Shown piece by piece: positions 1 through 12,364 of a stretch of DNA of 64,000 bases. A program made the position numbers and the translations under genes. The stretch covers positions 2,284,302 to 2,348,301 of the forward strand of contig JACBWW010000041.1 of NCBI GenBank assembly GCA_020086605.1, read 5' to 3'. The notes below the pieces were generated by a model that saw only the letters and a program-made list of their open reading frames with translations, was not told where the DNA came from and did not search any database. How positions within the stretch are numbered: position 1 is the first letter of the stretch; every line of letters begins with the position of its first letter. This stretch comes from Lanius collurio (Eukaryota; Chordata; Aves; Passeriformes; Laniidae).

Positions 1-1389
1 TCCCTGCACCACTCCCTCTGCTCCACCAGCACAGCCAGGGATGCATCTGTGCAATGAACTGCAGCAGGGAAGAAGTCCAGCTCAAAAATAGCCTGGCAGA
101 GAAACACTTCGTTTTTTATGTGTCTTCCTCCAAATTGGATCAAATTCCTGATCCGTTTCGCAGCAGAGCCACAAACCAATGCTCCAGGAGAACCGAGGGG
201 CCCGTGCACTGCAGGAGGGAAGATGAAACAAGCAGTAGGGAAAGGCTGGAAAGGCAACACCAGAAGCCAGAATTGGTGTTGAAGACTTAATCTTGTGAAA
301 CCACAGCCTCACTCTTCCAGCCAGGAAAAAGTCAGCAGCTGCTGACCAGCACTGTTTTTTCTAACACTTCAGAGCCCCCTTTGAACTGTTTTGCAGCCCT
401 GGGGGGATTGTAGCCCACAGTCAGGGAAACTCTGCCCTGGGCTGGCCATTCAGCCTTAGTGCACTGGGACCAACTTTCCAAGGAACAGGAATTTCCCCGG
501 CTGCTGGCAGGCACAAGCTGTCTGCTGGGGAACATGCCTCTTTTCCACCCACCCTGGTGAGAAATCACGAGAATCCTGATGGGGGAAAATGTAAGAGGTC
601 AAATATAGCTCTGGTTAGAAAAACATCTTCCCCCACAATGTCTTGAAAAGAAGGGCTCAAAAAAAATAATACTTTCCTTAGCAGATTTATAGCAAAACAT
701 TAGTTTAGAGCACATTGTAAAGGCAAAATATTGCACTCATAACAATAAATCATTTGTTAAGAAAAACTTTCAATTTTAAAAGTGTTGGCCAGCCATATTT
801 AAAACAACACTGAAAAACAGAGATCTTGTTTTGAATTGTTTGCCAGTAATGTACAAAAACTTCCTGAGATTCATGAGGAAATGGAATGATCTATGACTCA
901 TAAGGAAAACATGAATTCTTCTTTTTATTTTAGAGTATGAATGCAAAGATCTGTGTATGAACAAGGAGCTAAACAAATGTTTGGGTTGTTAGTAGCAGAT
1001 ATTTCACCCACTTTGAAACCTGAATAGCCTTTTTCTGAAGGCAAACAGACTCTGCTGCAGGACAGAGTCTCAAATTATCGATAGGAATATTCATACACAT
1101 CCAGTTGCTGGGGCAAAGAGACAGGCAAAAATGAATGCCAGATTCTTGGAAAGCCTTGCATATTTTACAGCAGAAATTAAAGCCATGCTGTTTAAGGAAC
1201 ATTGTTTAATAATATTCTTTCTTTCTGCCACCCTGTGTTCTTTTAGTTCTTTTTCTATTCCGTGTTCACATTCAGGACAGATATTTAAGTGTGTGCATAA
1301 TACCAAGCAAATGTCTCAGTGCTATCAACTTTAAAGTTCTAAAGTTAAGATCATATTTTAGTGGTTTCCTGAGAAGCATTTACATATTT

Positions 1390-1620
1390 TTTTTCCTTGA
1401 GCCGTGACCTTTAGCTTGAAGCTTATTGAGACTTTTTATTATGGTAGTGCTGATCTTGATTTAGACCTATAAAACAAATGATAGGTTCACATTAGTCAAA
1501 GGTTTTCCCCTCCAGGACGTGCCATTCCTCAGCACAAGTAAATTAAAAAAATAGTCAATTTTTCTAAATTAATTTCACATATTTTCTGAGGTAACATCAT
1601 TAGCTATTTGTTCTCAAGAG
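1390..1620. promoter_or_regulatory. Candidate conserved non-coding block
   Basis: This AT-rich but non-repetitive stretch has several TAAT/ATTA-type homeodomain cores and a TGACCTTTAG element. It lacks the simple-sequence decay seen around it. The call is inferred from composition only; conservation could not be tested. Confidence 0.15.
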
Positions 1621-2121
1621 TTTTTCTGTTTCTCTAGGCATTCTCTTTCTGAAAATGAGGATTTTATTCGATTTCTTCCCACTGATGTTTAAGAAAACAT
1701 TTCAGCTCAAACTGGATGGCATTGGACCCCAACTTGAAGTGGCCAGAGCTCATCTGGACTGGACTCAGTGTCAAAATAACAAGGCTTCTATCCCAAAAAA
1801 AGACTCAGATTTGGCCAATTCCACCCTACATCATTTTAGGCAATGCCCAAAACATCCCAGTTTGTAAAGAGAACCTCCTGCAGCTCTCCAAGGACTCCAG
1901 CAATCCCTCTGTGGCCTTCCAGTGGTCCATGAACCACAGCTTGGGACACAGAGTGGTTTATCTGATTCTGCTGAGCTACTCCAATTCAGGGGGAAAATGT
2001 GCCATTAGTTAGATTAGATTAATGCAGCTCTTATAGCTAATTTACTGAGCAAATTTCCCTCTATGTCTGCTTTATTTTCCCTCTTGTTGTTTTCCTTTTT
2101 TGCCTCTCCTTTTCCTTTCAG

Positions 2122-2198
2122 GCGCTCATTCTGTGTGAAAAGAGGAGATCTCCAGCGAGGAGAAGAGGGAACCCGTTAAATACCTCATTATCTCCCAG
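2122..2198 (+). other. Candidate short exon (77 bp) with strong 3' splice site
   Basis: A long pyrimidine tract (about 2062-2119) ends in TTTCCTTTCAG at 2121, a near-ideal vertebrate 3' splice site. The following 77 bases end in CCCAG before GTCTGT, a usable but weak 5' splice site. One frame is open throughout; a second is open for 18 codons and then hits TAA; the third stops early. The segment is less AT-rich than its flanks. It could be a lncRNA exon, a cassette exon of an unseen gene, or chance. I recognise no protein in it. Confidence 0.2.
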
Positions 2199-3829
2199 GT
2201 CTGTGTTGATTTAGACTTCCAGCCAGAGAAATGGAGTTCAGTTCCTCCCTGACTGAGCTGACACTGCAGATAACCCCGGCACATCCATCTCAAATTGTCA
2301 GCTCAAGACAAATTACCTTCTCTCCAGGATACTCTCTTTCACTGATTACCTGCTACTCAAATTAAATGCCATCTGACTTCTGAGAGTCTTTTGTTTGTCA
2401 GATTCCACTGGATTATGCAAAAAACGATGGGGGGAGAATCTGGTATGTTTGAAGTCTTGAGAACAGAGTGCACAGGCCCTTCTTCCTCATCCAGCTTTGG
2501 AGGAAGAGCTTGGGCTTTTCCTAATCTGTTTGCCACCCCACTGTATAGTAAACTTTACTGTCAATAAGAAAGATAAAACCTAAAAGCCTTCTGAATAATG
2601 CCTTAAAGCAATAGGATACTGTGAAATCCTTGTGTTCGGTGGCAAATATTTCACACAACCAAATTTTTAAAAGCCCGGGTTTTAGTTCATTTAAATATTT
2701 CACTTTATTCCTTTGTTTTAATGTGTGAAAGAAAAAAAGTGTCAGGAAGTACTTCAAAGGAGGATCTAGTAATTGCAATCATGTTTACTTAAAATTTTCT
2801 CTCAAAGACTTTTGGACTTTTTACTTCATTCAGATGTAATTGCCTGGCCTACTATTTTCCATCTATTCACCTCAGGCTGTTTTATGTGTTTTGGGTTTAT
2901 TTTTTTTTTTTAGTTAAAGCTTTCCCATTCTCCAAAATGAGATAAGGGGGTGGTGGGGGGAGAACCAACATTTAGATGTTTTGCAGAGAAACACTTTCAA
3001 GAAACCCACACTTGAGAGAAAGGATTTAAATTATACAGATCAGGGGCTGCCTTTTGCCCTTGGTATTGAGATTTTGCTCCACACTGGTGAATTTATAAAT
3101 TCTTGGGAGCCTTGTGCTCTGACAACACCACAACAAATACATGGATGATGGCCTGGGCTACTGAGCAGGTTCTGAGTGTGCCACGTGCCCTGTCCTGACA
3201 GGGGTGTGGGGATTCAGAAGCCTTTGTCCTGGTCCTGGGGTTGCTCTGGGGGTCCTGTGGGGTTGTTGCTGGGGGCTGCTGTGCTGTTGGGCACTGGGAA
3301 CAGGAGCAGAGAAGGATCAGGTCTGTGTTTGCTTGGGCAGAGCCCTGCCAGGTGGACAGTGAGCTCCTTGAGCTGGCCTTTGGAGCTCCATCCTCAGTGT
3401 GCACAGCAAGAGTGGGTGATTTCACACAGAAAGCTGCATTTCAAAGCCCAGCAGGCTGAAGATTAGAACCTCTCAAGTGGGGAGCCCTGTTATCAGGAAA
3501 TTGGGAAGTAATTAAGGCCCCTGGTGAGGCAGCACCCCAAGAAAAAGTGCAGTTCTAAGTGTACTCAAAGACAAGACAACTGTATGAAACCAAATTAAAG
3601 AGTAAAATTTAAGCCCTGTGACACAATTTTAACTTTTTTTTTTTTCAAGCAGCACTTTTGGAAATGGTGTTAAACCATATATGCCATTTCTGTATGAAGC
3701 AGCTTGTCATAAGACAATCTCCAATTTAGCAGACATGATCTCCTTGTTGAGATATTTCTCCTTGTAGAAATAGAGTTCTTAACATTGGTTGATTGAAGGT
3801 GCAAATGAATCTTTTTCATTCTGAAATTG

Positions 3830-3916
3830 CAGTAACTGTAAATAAATCTGTAAAATAACTGTAAATAAATAAAGAAATAATAACTAACTAACTAAATAAA
3901 ATAAATCTGTAATAAC
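3830..3916. repeat. AT-rich short repeats (AAATAAAT/CTGTAA)
   Basis: AACTGTAAATAAAT occurs at about 3833 and again at 3857, AAATAAATCTGTAA occurs at about 3839 and 3899, and a (CTAA)3-type run lies between. It looks like a degraded simple repeat. Confidence 0.6.
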
Positions 3917-5589
3917 AGGCTGAGATACACCAATCTGTGTTAATAACCTGCTTACAGAAGCACCACATTCATACAGTTCACTCCCTGTCCTTTTTTTTTT
4001 CTTCCTGGTATGCTGAAATGTTTTCCTTAAACATAGCTTTGAAGATTTCCACTTTGTTAGAGAAGGAAAGCTCCTGGTGGTAACATCTCTGGAGATGGGA
4101 CAGTGATTAATAGTCACACTTTGCCCATGCCAAACTGATAGAGCTTCAGACAACTGGGGAGAAGAAGAATGGCCCTGCAGAGGGCATGGGGGAGATTTTA
4201 TTTCACATAAATCCAGCAGCAGCACTGACAGGCCCGCCCATCACCCTGCTCTAACTCCCAGAGTCTCCCAGCACACCCCGATCACTTTTATCCTTCCTCT
4301 GGCTTCACTAATTCCTCTCTGCTGAGTGGCACTGCTTGGACAGGATGGACAGAGAGCATCCTCACCCAAATCAGAGCTCTGTTCATTGGCCAGAGGGCTC
4401 CCCTGGGAGAAAGGACATGAGCCTTGAGTCCCCTGGGGCAGAGGAGGAAACTGAACCCTGACCTTCCCTACACAGAGATCAGTAGCCATGGGTCCCCTGC
4501 ATGTCCCATGTCATGGATTTCCCAGGGCTGCTGTGGCTTTGGATGTCCAGCCTCCTGCTGACCCAGTCCCTCCAAACAGCCCCTTTGCCTCTGCTTTCAG
4601 TCTCACACTCCTGGATCCCTTCTGGCCACAGAGAGCTGACATTCCTGGTGTCCCTTCTGAGTTCCTGCTCACATCAGGAGCCTCCTTGCTATCCTGCTCC
4701 TTTACTCCCCGTGGCAGGAAAAAGGGGGAGCAAAACAGGCCCATCCCTTAAAACTGCTTTGCTTTAAGTGCTGATCTCTTCCTCCTTCCCACCTTGGTCA
4801 TTTGGCTACTGGAGGTGTCCTTACCACAGCAAAGACAGAATTGCCTCCATTGAACATTTCTCCTGGGAGGGTGGGACACTGACTGGAAAACCACGGGAGG
4901 CTGGAATCCTGCCCTGATTATACTGATGGCAGGAATATTTAAGGATTCCCTGGCTATAAACATGGAGACAGGCTGGCACACCAACTGGAGCACAGCTATC
5001 CATCCCTCCTGGCACACTCTGGGGGATGCAGGCTCTGCCTTTTGCAGGAGGGGCTGGCTCTGAGTTCCAGGCACAGCTGTTCCAAGTATGGCTCTTCCAG
5101 ACCCAGGGAACCAACTCCAGAAAACCCTTCTCGTGGGCCAGATGTGTTTGTTCAGGAGGCAGAGTCTGAAGGTGCTTCAGGAAGGTATGGCCATGGCACA
5201 GGAAGTGATAAGAGGACAAAGAGGAAAGGGCATTTGGAGCCAGATGCAGTTGGAAAGAATTTTCCAAGAATTCAGCTATGTAATTTCGAAGAATTTGGAG
5301 AAAATAAGCACCCAAAGCTCCCTTGGACCTTTCACAACTAGATAGCAATCAAGCATGCTGCAGAGAACAATCCTGCAGTGGCATGAATATGCCTGGATGA
5401 CCTCAGGAGTCCTTTGCTCCTTTAATTGCAAGGACTTGTTACAATAAAAAAGAAAACAATGTTGTGCATGATAAAAGGGCCATTTGCAACTAAAAGGAGT
5501 ATTTCCACATTAAGAAACTCCTTGGATATCCAACCACAGTAAATATTTAAAACTGCACCACTGTGAGAAAGAGCAAAGAAGATAGTGGC

Positions 5590-5613
5590 AAAAAAAAAAA
5601 AAAAAAAAAAAAA
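5590..5613 (+). repeat. Poly-A tract, 24 A
   Basis: This is an uninterrupted run of 24 A, followed by GGAAAGAGAAG. No retrogene or LINE body is recognisable upstream, so it may be a simple mononucleotide repeat. Confidence 0.9.
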
Positions 5614-8600
5614 GGAAAGAGAAGCAAAGTTTCAAAGGCAAAGTTCTCCTCAGTTCTCCTCTGTGTGTGAGCCTGCTACCTTGAAAAGACAGGGACAGAG
5701 TCATCACACCCATTAGCATTGCCAGGCACTAATGAACTGGTTTGCAAACTTGCTATTCAAATTCATGCCTAGCCATCGGAATGAGAGAAAATGTTTGAAA
5801 TTAATTTAATTGCCATTTAAATTCAGTGGTTGTTCCTTCAGTGAATCTCTGGTGAGCTCTATTTACTAGGACAGCTTAGAAGATCGGGTCCAAGCTCTAA
5901 ACACAAGCCAAATATTTCCATTTCTGGTAGGAGGAAAAAAAAAAGTTAGTATTACTGAGCAGCGCTGAACTCTACAGTGAAAGCACCTTTTTTTTTCCCC
6001 CCCTAGAAAAACAAACCAACTGTATTCACATAAAATAAAAAAATATGAATCTAAGTGCGAGCAAGATGGATGTGAAGCACTTGGGCAGCGACTCCCAGCA
6101 GTGCAGGAAATGCAGATTAATACCACATTCTGCTGTGTTTAGCCCATTGATCCACATTTCCACCTCGAGTGAAGGTCACAGAGTAAATTCCCATTCAGGT
6201 TTCCCTCAGAAGGCTGCAGGAGTTGTTCAATACTGAAAGAAATGACTGCAAAATCAAATTCAGCTCGAGAGACAGGACTGTGCCAAACAAAGGGAACTCT
6301 TCTGTTTCCCCTGCACCCAACCACTGCATTTAGCATCTGATTTCAAAAGCTGTGGAGATATGCTTTGGACTTTTCCAAAATGCCACAGAAAAGGGTTTTT
6401 TCTTCTTTCTGAACACTCTGCTTTTGCTCTGTGCTTGTGTCTGGTCATTTCTTTGACATACAAAGACCAGGTCTATGAACTCAAGCAGTTTAAGCAGCTG
6501 TTTAAAGTTAAGCATAAAGCTATGAATATTTATTTTGAAGTACTGTTCCACAGCATAATGAAATCAAAGTCCCCCAAACTCAGTAGCAGGCAATTGAGTA
6601 TTCCAGTTCTGCCAAAAATACTGGCATTTTGTGATTTGGTAGAAAACAAAATTGTGGAAAAGCACATTTTCTTTCAGCTGTCTTTGTCGGATGAAATGCT
6701 TTTTCAGCCATATCTCATCCATTAGATAAGCTCCTAAGTTTGGGGTTCCTCTAGCTCCAAATAAAAAATCTGAGTGCAGAGAGGGAAACCCTCAGCTTGG
6801 CCTTTGTCAGGGTTTGCTCCTGTGCTGTGGGGAGATACAGTCAGTAAGGATGAGCATTGCTTGGTCAGACATTTCCATTGACATTCTTTATTTCTTTCTG
6901 GTTTGCTCACCACTTTGTAGCAGAATCATCATCTGAATCCCAGCCTTTCCTTTCTCTGCACTCAAAGCTTTACATTTCTCCTGATTTTCTTTAGATTTCT
7001 TTTTTTTTTTTTTTTAATAAATTATTGTTTCTCTCTTTATACTTCTCAGATTGTGCAGAGGATCCAGCAATGTTTTCACATCTGCCTGAAGACTGCCCAG
7101 CTGAAGGCATTATTTTGGCCATATTGTTTCTGCCATATCTCACTTTTCCCTGGTTCACTTTTCCACAAAGGGCCAACAAGAGGAATCCAGCAAACAGTTC
7201 TTAAGTGAAAATTGTTCAGGCATCCTGTCTGCCAACTGTGTTGTCATATTCCAATAAGAAACCCCATTTCTTCACAACAGCAGTTAGAAAATTATTAAAT
7301 AATGACTCACATTAGCATGTAGCAGGACAAATCCTAATTTCCTGTTTGTAATCAATGCATGAAGTGAATTTAATTATTAAACATTGATTTTGATTGGTCA
7401 CAGATATCACACAACTAGAAAATAGATTTTCTCCTGGATATTTATCTGAAAGTGATTTTGTAAACAGAGGCAGTGTCTTGCCCAAGATTATACACACGGT
7501 GTGAGAAAAGAAATGAAGCAGCAAAAGCCTCTGGTCCTGCACTCCCTGGATTTCTGTTATTCCACTGAAAGAAAGACCTGGTGATCTGACAGTGGCCAGA
7601 AAGGTGATCATTTTTCTAGCATTTAGGAGAGCGTTTGTTTGTGTTTCTAACCATCACTGGTTGAGGAATATCCCCTCTCACAAATATTCTGTTTTCTGGC
7701 TTGCTTTTGTCCTTGAAAATTTGGCCCTGAACATTTTATTTCAATGAGAAATGGTGAGGGGGAGGCTTGCAGGTGGTTTGTAATCCAAGATTTAGAAAAA
7801 AAATGAATCATGGTTATGTCAAGCAGGAAGATAACAATGACAGAGGTGTGGCAGAGGCAGATTGCTCAACTATTCAAAAATCTGGGGTATCAAAGTACTC
7901 CAGGGAAAATCCATGCCACAAATAGCATCACTACACACTTTCCCAGTGGTCTGCAGATGAAATAAAGGGACTGCTTGAAGGTGAAATTAAAATTAAAACT
8001 TCCACTAACAGAACAATGTGGTGGCTGACACTTTGACAGTGACAGAAGATCATCTCTGACGGCCTCACTTAATTTGCCACAAGCAACTTTCAAGGAAAAG
8101 AAATAACCTGGAAGGAAATGTAAGAGAGAACAACTTCCTTTGGGTCAGTCTGACATTGTTGTCCTACTTGTGAGAAAACATTCCTAGCGAGGAATGGACT
8201 TTCTAGTCTTGTTCATAGTCAAAATAAACAGAGAAGAAACTGTGGGTAGTGGACAACCGTGAGCACTCTTGTCTGTCCTACAGGAAGCTTTTCCTTTTTA
8301 TCCAATCATTCTATACACAAAAAGATGTGTAAAAAGGCATTACCTTTGCTAATGCACCCAGGTTCTTCCAAGGAATACGAACTTAGAAGGCTGTTTTATC
8401 AGCTGCCTTCAAAGGTTAGCATTATCCTTAGGCTGACCTGAGAGGTTTTTGGAGGCTGCTCTCAATGCCACAGAATGATTTATCACAGTGAGAGGGGCAA
8501 AATGTACAGTTAACATCACATTTTGAAGCAGCACTTTGCTCTTTATCAAGGCTCACACAGTGTAAAATATGAAAGGGGCTAAAATGACTCCAAAGCAGGT

Positions 8601-9131
8601 GCTGGTCCCTGCTAACAATGCCAGTGGAAATTAGACTGCGGGAGTACATGTCAAAGGGACAAACACTCCATCCCTCCATGCTGCAGCCTGGCAGAAAAGA
8701 AGTCATTGACATTCCAGAGGAGGCTGAGTTAATCAGTAACACACCTGATTAGTGTCTCACAACTCCACAACAAAGATCTTTTCTCCCCCTGGTCACACAC
8801 ATCCCTCGGAGGATGTGGTGACACACGGAGGTGCTGCCCCTTGGCCCTCAGCATCCCTCCATGGCACGGGGGACAAGCGGTGTGACCCTGGGGATGGCAA
8901 GAAACAGCTCTGTGGTGGGCATTTAATATGGAAATTGCTGGCTGCGGTGTCCACATGGACACGTCCCGTTATCAGAGGGTCATCGGGACCACCCTTTTTA
9001 AAAATGAAGATTAAACATTTCCTGCAGACTCCTTTGCAAATCCTGGCTGTGTTCCCCTCTCCTTTGGGTTCAAAGTGGTGCTCCGTGTGTGACCTGAGTG
9101 TGGGCATTTCCAAACACTTCAGCCTCAGCGA
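5614..9131. other. Non-coding stretch, no supported gene
   Basis: There is no credible open frame. An AT-rich, non-repetitive block at about 5715-5870 (dense AATTAA/TTTAAAT cores) could be regulatory but is not distinctive enough to list. Short A or T runs lie near 5936, 5989 and 7001. A GC-richer part (8800-9130) holds a chance 164-codon frame that runs on into the tandem duplication. Confidence 0.6.
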
Positions 9132-9363
9132 GTCCTCCAGGCCACAAGACTTTCTTGAGAGGCAAGGACAATTTACACTCATCCCTGGAAAAGGTCCCAA
9201 TGGCTATTTCTGCCCCTCCACCCCCAACCTCACAGGCCCTCACTGAAGTCCTCCAGGCCACAAGACTTTCTTGAGAGGCAAGGACAATTTACACTCGTCC
9301 CTGGAAAAGGTCCCAATGGCTATTTCTGCCCCTCCACCCCCAACCTCACAGACCCTCACTGAA
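9132..9363. repeat. Two-copy tandem duplication, 116-bp unit
   Basis: Copy 1 spans 9132-9247 and copy 2 spans 9248-9363, head to tail with no spacer. The copies differ at two bases: A at 9181 versus G at 9297, and G at 9236 versus A at 9352, giving about 98% identity. The flanks share a short CCTCA word with the unit's end, which would suit slippage or microhomology-mediated duplication. The high identity implies a recent event, or an assembly artefact from a collapsed or expanded repeat. Confidence 0.95.
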
Positions 9364-9831
9364 ATCCCCATGGAAGTGTTAACGAAAGGAGGGCAATCCA
9401 TGGTGACTTCGGATTGCCCAGCAGGAGCAGCCCGTAGATGGGAGAGGAATTTCCTCTTTCCAGAGGGCTCCTGGAGCTCATGGATGCATGCCTGTGAGAG
9501 GAGGGAGGAAAACTTTCCTCTGCCACATCCCGAGTGATGATGAGCGTGTGATTTGTGCCCTTCCAAGTCACACACATGTGAAGCAATTTTGATATTCTCC
9601 AAGAGTACCAAGTTTCCCTGAAAGGAGGTGAAAACACAACTACAAATTCAGTGCTTCTAGCTTGAGAAAGAGAGGGGTGGACCAGATATTTGCAATCGTT
9701 GCAAAGTGCTAGCAGATCCAGAGATGACAGACCTTCACTTTTAGCTATTTTTGGCCGCCTCTGTAACCTTTTTGCCTTTCCCAGGTACTTCCCAGCACCT
9801 TGTAGCTATTAAGCAAGCAAAGCAAGAAAAG

Positions 9832-9848
9832 AAAAAAAAAAAAAAAAA
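9832..9848 (+). repeat. Poly-A tract, 17 A
   Basis: Seventeen consecutive A follow an AAGCAAGCAAAGCAAG purine-rich lead-in. No element body is recognisable. Confidence 0.85.
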
Positions 9849-9859
9849 GAGTTTAAAGG

Positions 9860-10060
9860 ACAACAATTTAATCCTTTCCAGCGCATGTATCTGTCTCATT
9901 AAAGCATTCTCCTGGAGCGGTGTAATGATACATCAAATGGAATCCATTTCAAGGTAAAATGAGTGCTGCTGATGGCTAACACACTGCTCCCGAGGCCTGG
10001 CTTAGACCCCAGTCCTAGTGCAGCCTAGCACTGAAGTAGATTAAATATCAACTCGGGTCA
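9860..10060. promoter_or_regulatory. Candidate conserved regulatory block
   Basis: A TTTAATCC bicoid/OTX-type core, CATTAAAG, GTAATGATAC and the inverted repeat AAATGG-AAT-CCATTT (9935-9949) occur within 90 bases of otherwise complex sequence. The CpG in GAGCGG is retained. This resembles vertebrate developmental enhancers, but the call is inferred only from motif content. Confidence 0.25.
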
Positions 10061-10243
10061 CGTTCTCATGGCCCAGGCACAAGTGCCAACATTCTTCCAA
10101 TTATTCAAGGCCAAAGAAAGAGCAACCTGCCTGACAGAGCTGTGACACAGCTTGATTAGATTTAGCTTAGAAGCCTGCCGAAAAGGATACTGTGGTATTT
10201 AACTCAGATGGAGAAAGGAATGGCCTCTCTGTTTAAATGAACT

Positions 10244-10324
10244 GAGGAGGGGGGAGGAAGAAAAGAAAAAAGAAAAAAGAAAAACAGGAAAGAGAAAAAG
10301 CAAAAGCAAAAAAAAAAAAAAAAA
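10244..10324 (+). repeat. Purine-rich tract ending in poly-A
   Basis: A strand-asymmetric tract of G-rich then A-rich purines (GGAGG, GAAAAG, GAAAAAAG units) ends in 17 A. It is low-complexity sequence. Confidence 0.8.
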
Positions 10325-10329
10325 GGCAG

Positions 10330-10560
10330 AATATATTTCTGTAATGAGGGAGAGCATGTTTTAAATTTAAAACGATTGTTTCTCCATAATGCAGCCAGCA
10401 TGTTCCACATGTATAAACTGGTTTAATTATAAAAGGTGGCTTTGTACACCCCTTTATTTAAATAATAGCTTTTTGCAGCCTGCACAGAAATCTTTCAGAC
10501 CAAATAATTTTATCTTCCAGTTAGTGTAAATCACCTTGGATAAAAAGGGCTCAAGCTGGC
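10330..10560. promoter_or_regulatory. Candidate conserved regulatory block with 16-bp palindrome
   Basis: It contains a perfect 16-bp palindrome, GTTTTAAATTTAAAAC (10358-10373), then GTTTAATTATAAAAGG, CATGTTCCACATG and TTTATTTAAATAATAG within non-repetitive sequence. The AT-rich palindromic core could be a homeodomain or MADS-type site. The call is inferred from composition. Confidence 0.25.
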
Positions 10561-12348
10561 AAACAGGACAGAAAAGCACGGACAGAAACTGAGTAAACAC
10601 TGACATTTCAAACAGAAATAGTAACGGGAGTTTGGGTAGGAGAACACAAAACTCCAAAGATCAAAATATCTGAGTGATTTGGCTGCGACTTTAAAGTTTA
10701 GGGAAAGAGGCAACTGTGTGTTCTGTGATCCAGCCCTGAGCTTCACATCTAATCTGAGTGACAGGAATTCCAGGAGCGTAGTGGGGCAGTCGGGCTGTGA
10801 TGCTGCTTTCACACGGAGCAGCGGCCAGAAGAATGCTGCTGCTCCATCTCCTGACATTCCTCAGAGTCCTGCTGTCCAAGCATTAGTCAGAGCTCAAAAG
10901 ACCCTTTCTTAGGGCAAATTGACACATTTTTCCATTGGAAATTAATGTAATTTTTAAAAAGAGAAGGAGGTAGATGAACATAAAAATCACACAAGCCAAT
11001 ATTTTTTGAATTAAAAAGTATAGTTTTTTTTCCCCCCCAAACTCATCCCACTCCCTCATGTCTCTTCTGGAGAATCTAAGAAACACTTTTCACCCTGGCT
11101 ATTTTGTGAGGTATTGCTGTGTTCCAGAATAGGATTAGTGTGCTCATTCTGGAGATTTGTGCAGGGCATGATTATTTTTAGGTGCCTACTGCTGTTGGAG
11201 AAGAAGCAGAGCGTGGACAATTCAATAAAAATATCAAGGGACTGCTTGCAATCACTTACACATATTCTTTGCAGAGATCCTGGCTGAGAAGGCAATAACT
11301 CATACACCTGATATGACAACACCAAATTTTATGTGGCCTCAGTATTTAGGACTCTCTACCCACCTAATTTGCACTATAATTTGACAGTGTTGGTGTCATT
11401 GACTTGTCCTGTCCAGAAAAAGATAAAATGTGTTCTGTAAGACTGGAGTTTATTAGCAATCACACAAACATCAACTTTGTGACTGGTTAGAAGAAAAAGA
11501 AAAGAAAAAATACTACAGGGATCTAAAATTATTACACCAAGGTGTAAAACTACACATGGACCAGAGGAAATAAAATAATATGTGAATATTGATGTAAACC
11601 CCAGTCTCTAAATTCTGATTTCTACATTCCAGAATGCTGCTCAGTCAATTGAATGCTGGCAGGAGAAAAATATCCGTGTAACAAGAAATTAAGAAAAGTT
11701 TCAGTCAAGTGCTTTTTAAATTATATATGAATTTTACAGTCAAAAAGATTAAGGTTTTGTGTTGAACACTTTTTCAAATATTGGTTTCATTTGGAAAATT
11801 TAAGTTATTTCTCTCTGTTTATCAAGACGGGATATTTTAAATTTTTATTTTGTATAAGAGTTTCACTTGGATCTTCAGTTACATTCTATTAAAAAAAGGT
11901 AAAATGGAATCCTCCAAATGAGCTGTCTCATTCAGTCTGAAATGCATTTCCCCTCTCATTCCTTGCTCGTAAGCTGATTTCACTCCCCCCTGCAATTCCT
12001 TCCTCTCCCTCTTTCCCCACTTTTGGTTCTTACAGAAAATGTATTTGCACAGCTGTACTCATAAAGCACATATATTTAGATTTTATTAGCACTATGCTGG
12101 CATGAAAATTCTATAAAAAGTAGTTTTTTAAGTTTTAGGTTATTCTAAACAAGTATTTAACCACCAGCAAAGGGGCAGAAATCATACCAGGTCCTTGTGT
12201 AGTAAATGTCCATGAATTCTCTCCCTAATTCCTAAATGGTTTGATCAACTTGGATACAGAGTTTATCACCCTCTACCATATCTCTCAATGTGTAAAGGCT
12301 CTTATGTACTTTTCAAAAATATTCTGAATTTTGGCTTTTTTATTGTTT

Positions 12349-12364
12349 TCTCTCTCTCTCTCTC
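12349..12364 (+). repeat. (TC)8 dinucleotide repeat
   Basis: Eight perfect TC units follow a T-rich stretch. A nearby pyrimidine-rich TTCCTCCCTCCCCAG (about 12380) resembles a 3' splice site, but no matching exon is evident. Confidence 0.85.

Larger units (their letters stand above)
1..5589. other. Non-coding stretch, no supported gene
   Basis: All six frames are broken by frequent stops; the only longer open frames (up to 175 codons, in the GC-richer part at about 4230-5350) overlap each other on both strands and match no family I recognise. The stretch contains a possible regulatory block (1390-1620), a candidate short exon (2122-2198) and an AT-rich repetitive patch (3830-3916), listed separately. 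Short poly-T runs occur near 2908, 3638 and 3991. Nothing else stands out. Confidence 0.6.

Noticed and set aside
1715..1728. Shared 14-mer GATGGCATTGGACC, also at 12497-12510
   Set aside because: The identity does not extend into either flank, so there is no evidence of a dispersed repeat.
2945..2962. G-run GGGGGTGGTGGGGGG considered as a G-quadruplex
   Set aside because: It lacks four separate G3 tracts with loops.
4821..5348. Longest open frame, 175 codons on the minus strand
   Set aside because: It is GC-rich, overlaps other open frames on the + strand, and has no recognisable domain or splice context. This length is expected by chance in a 64-kb window.
8752..9246. 164-codon open frame on the + strand
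   Set aside because: It runs into the tandem duplication and has no recognisable domain; a minus-strand frame overlaps it.
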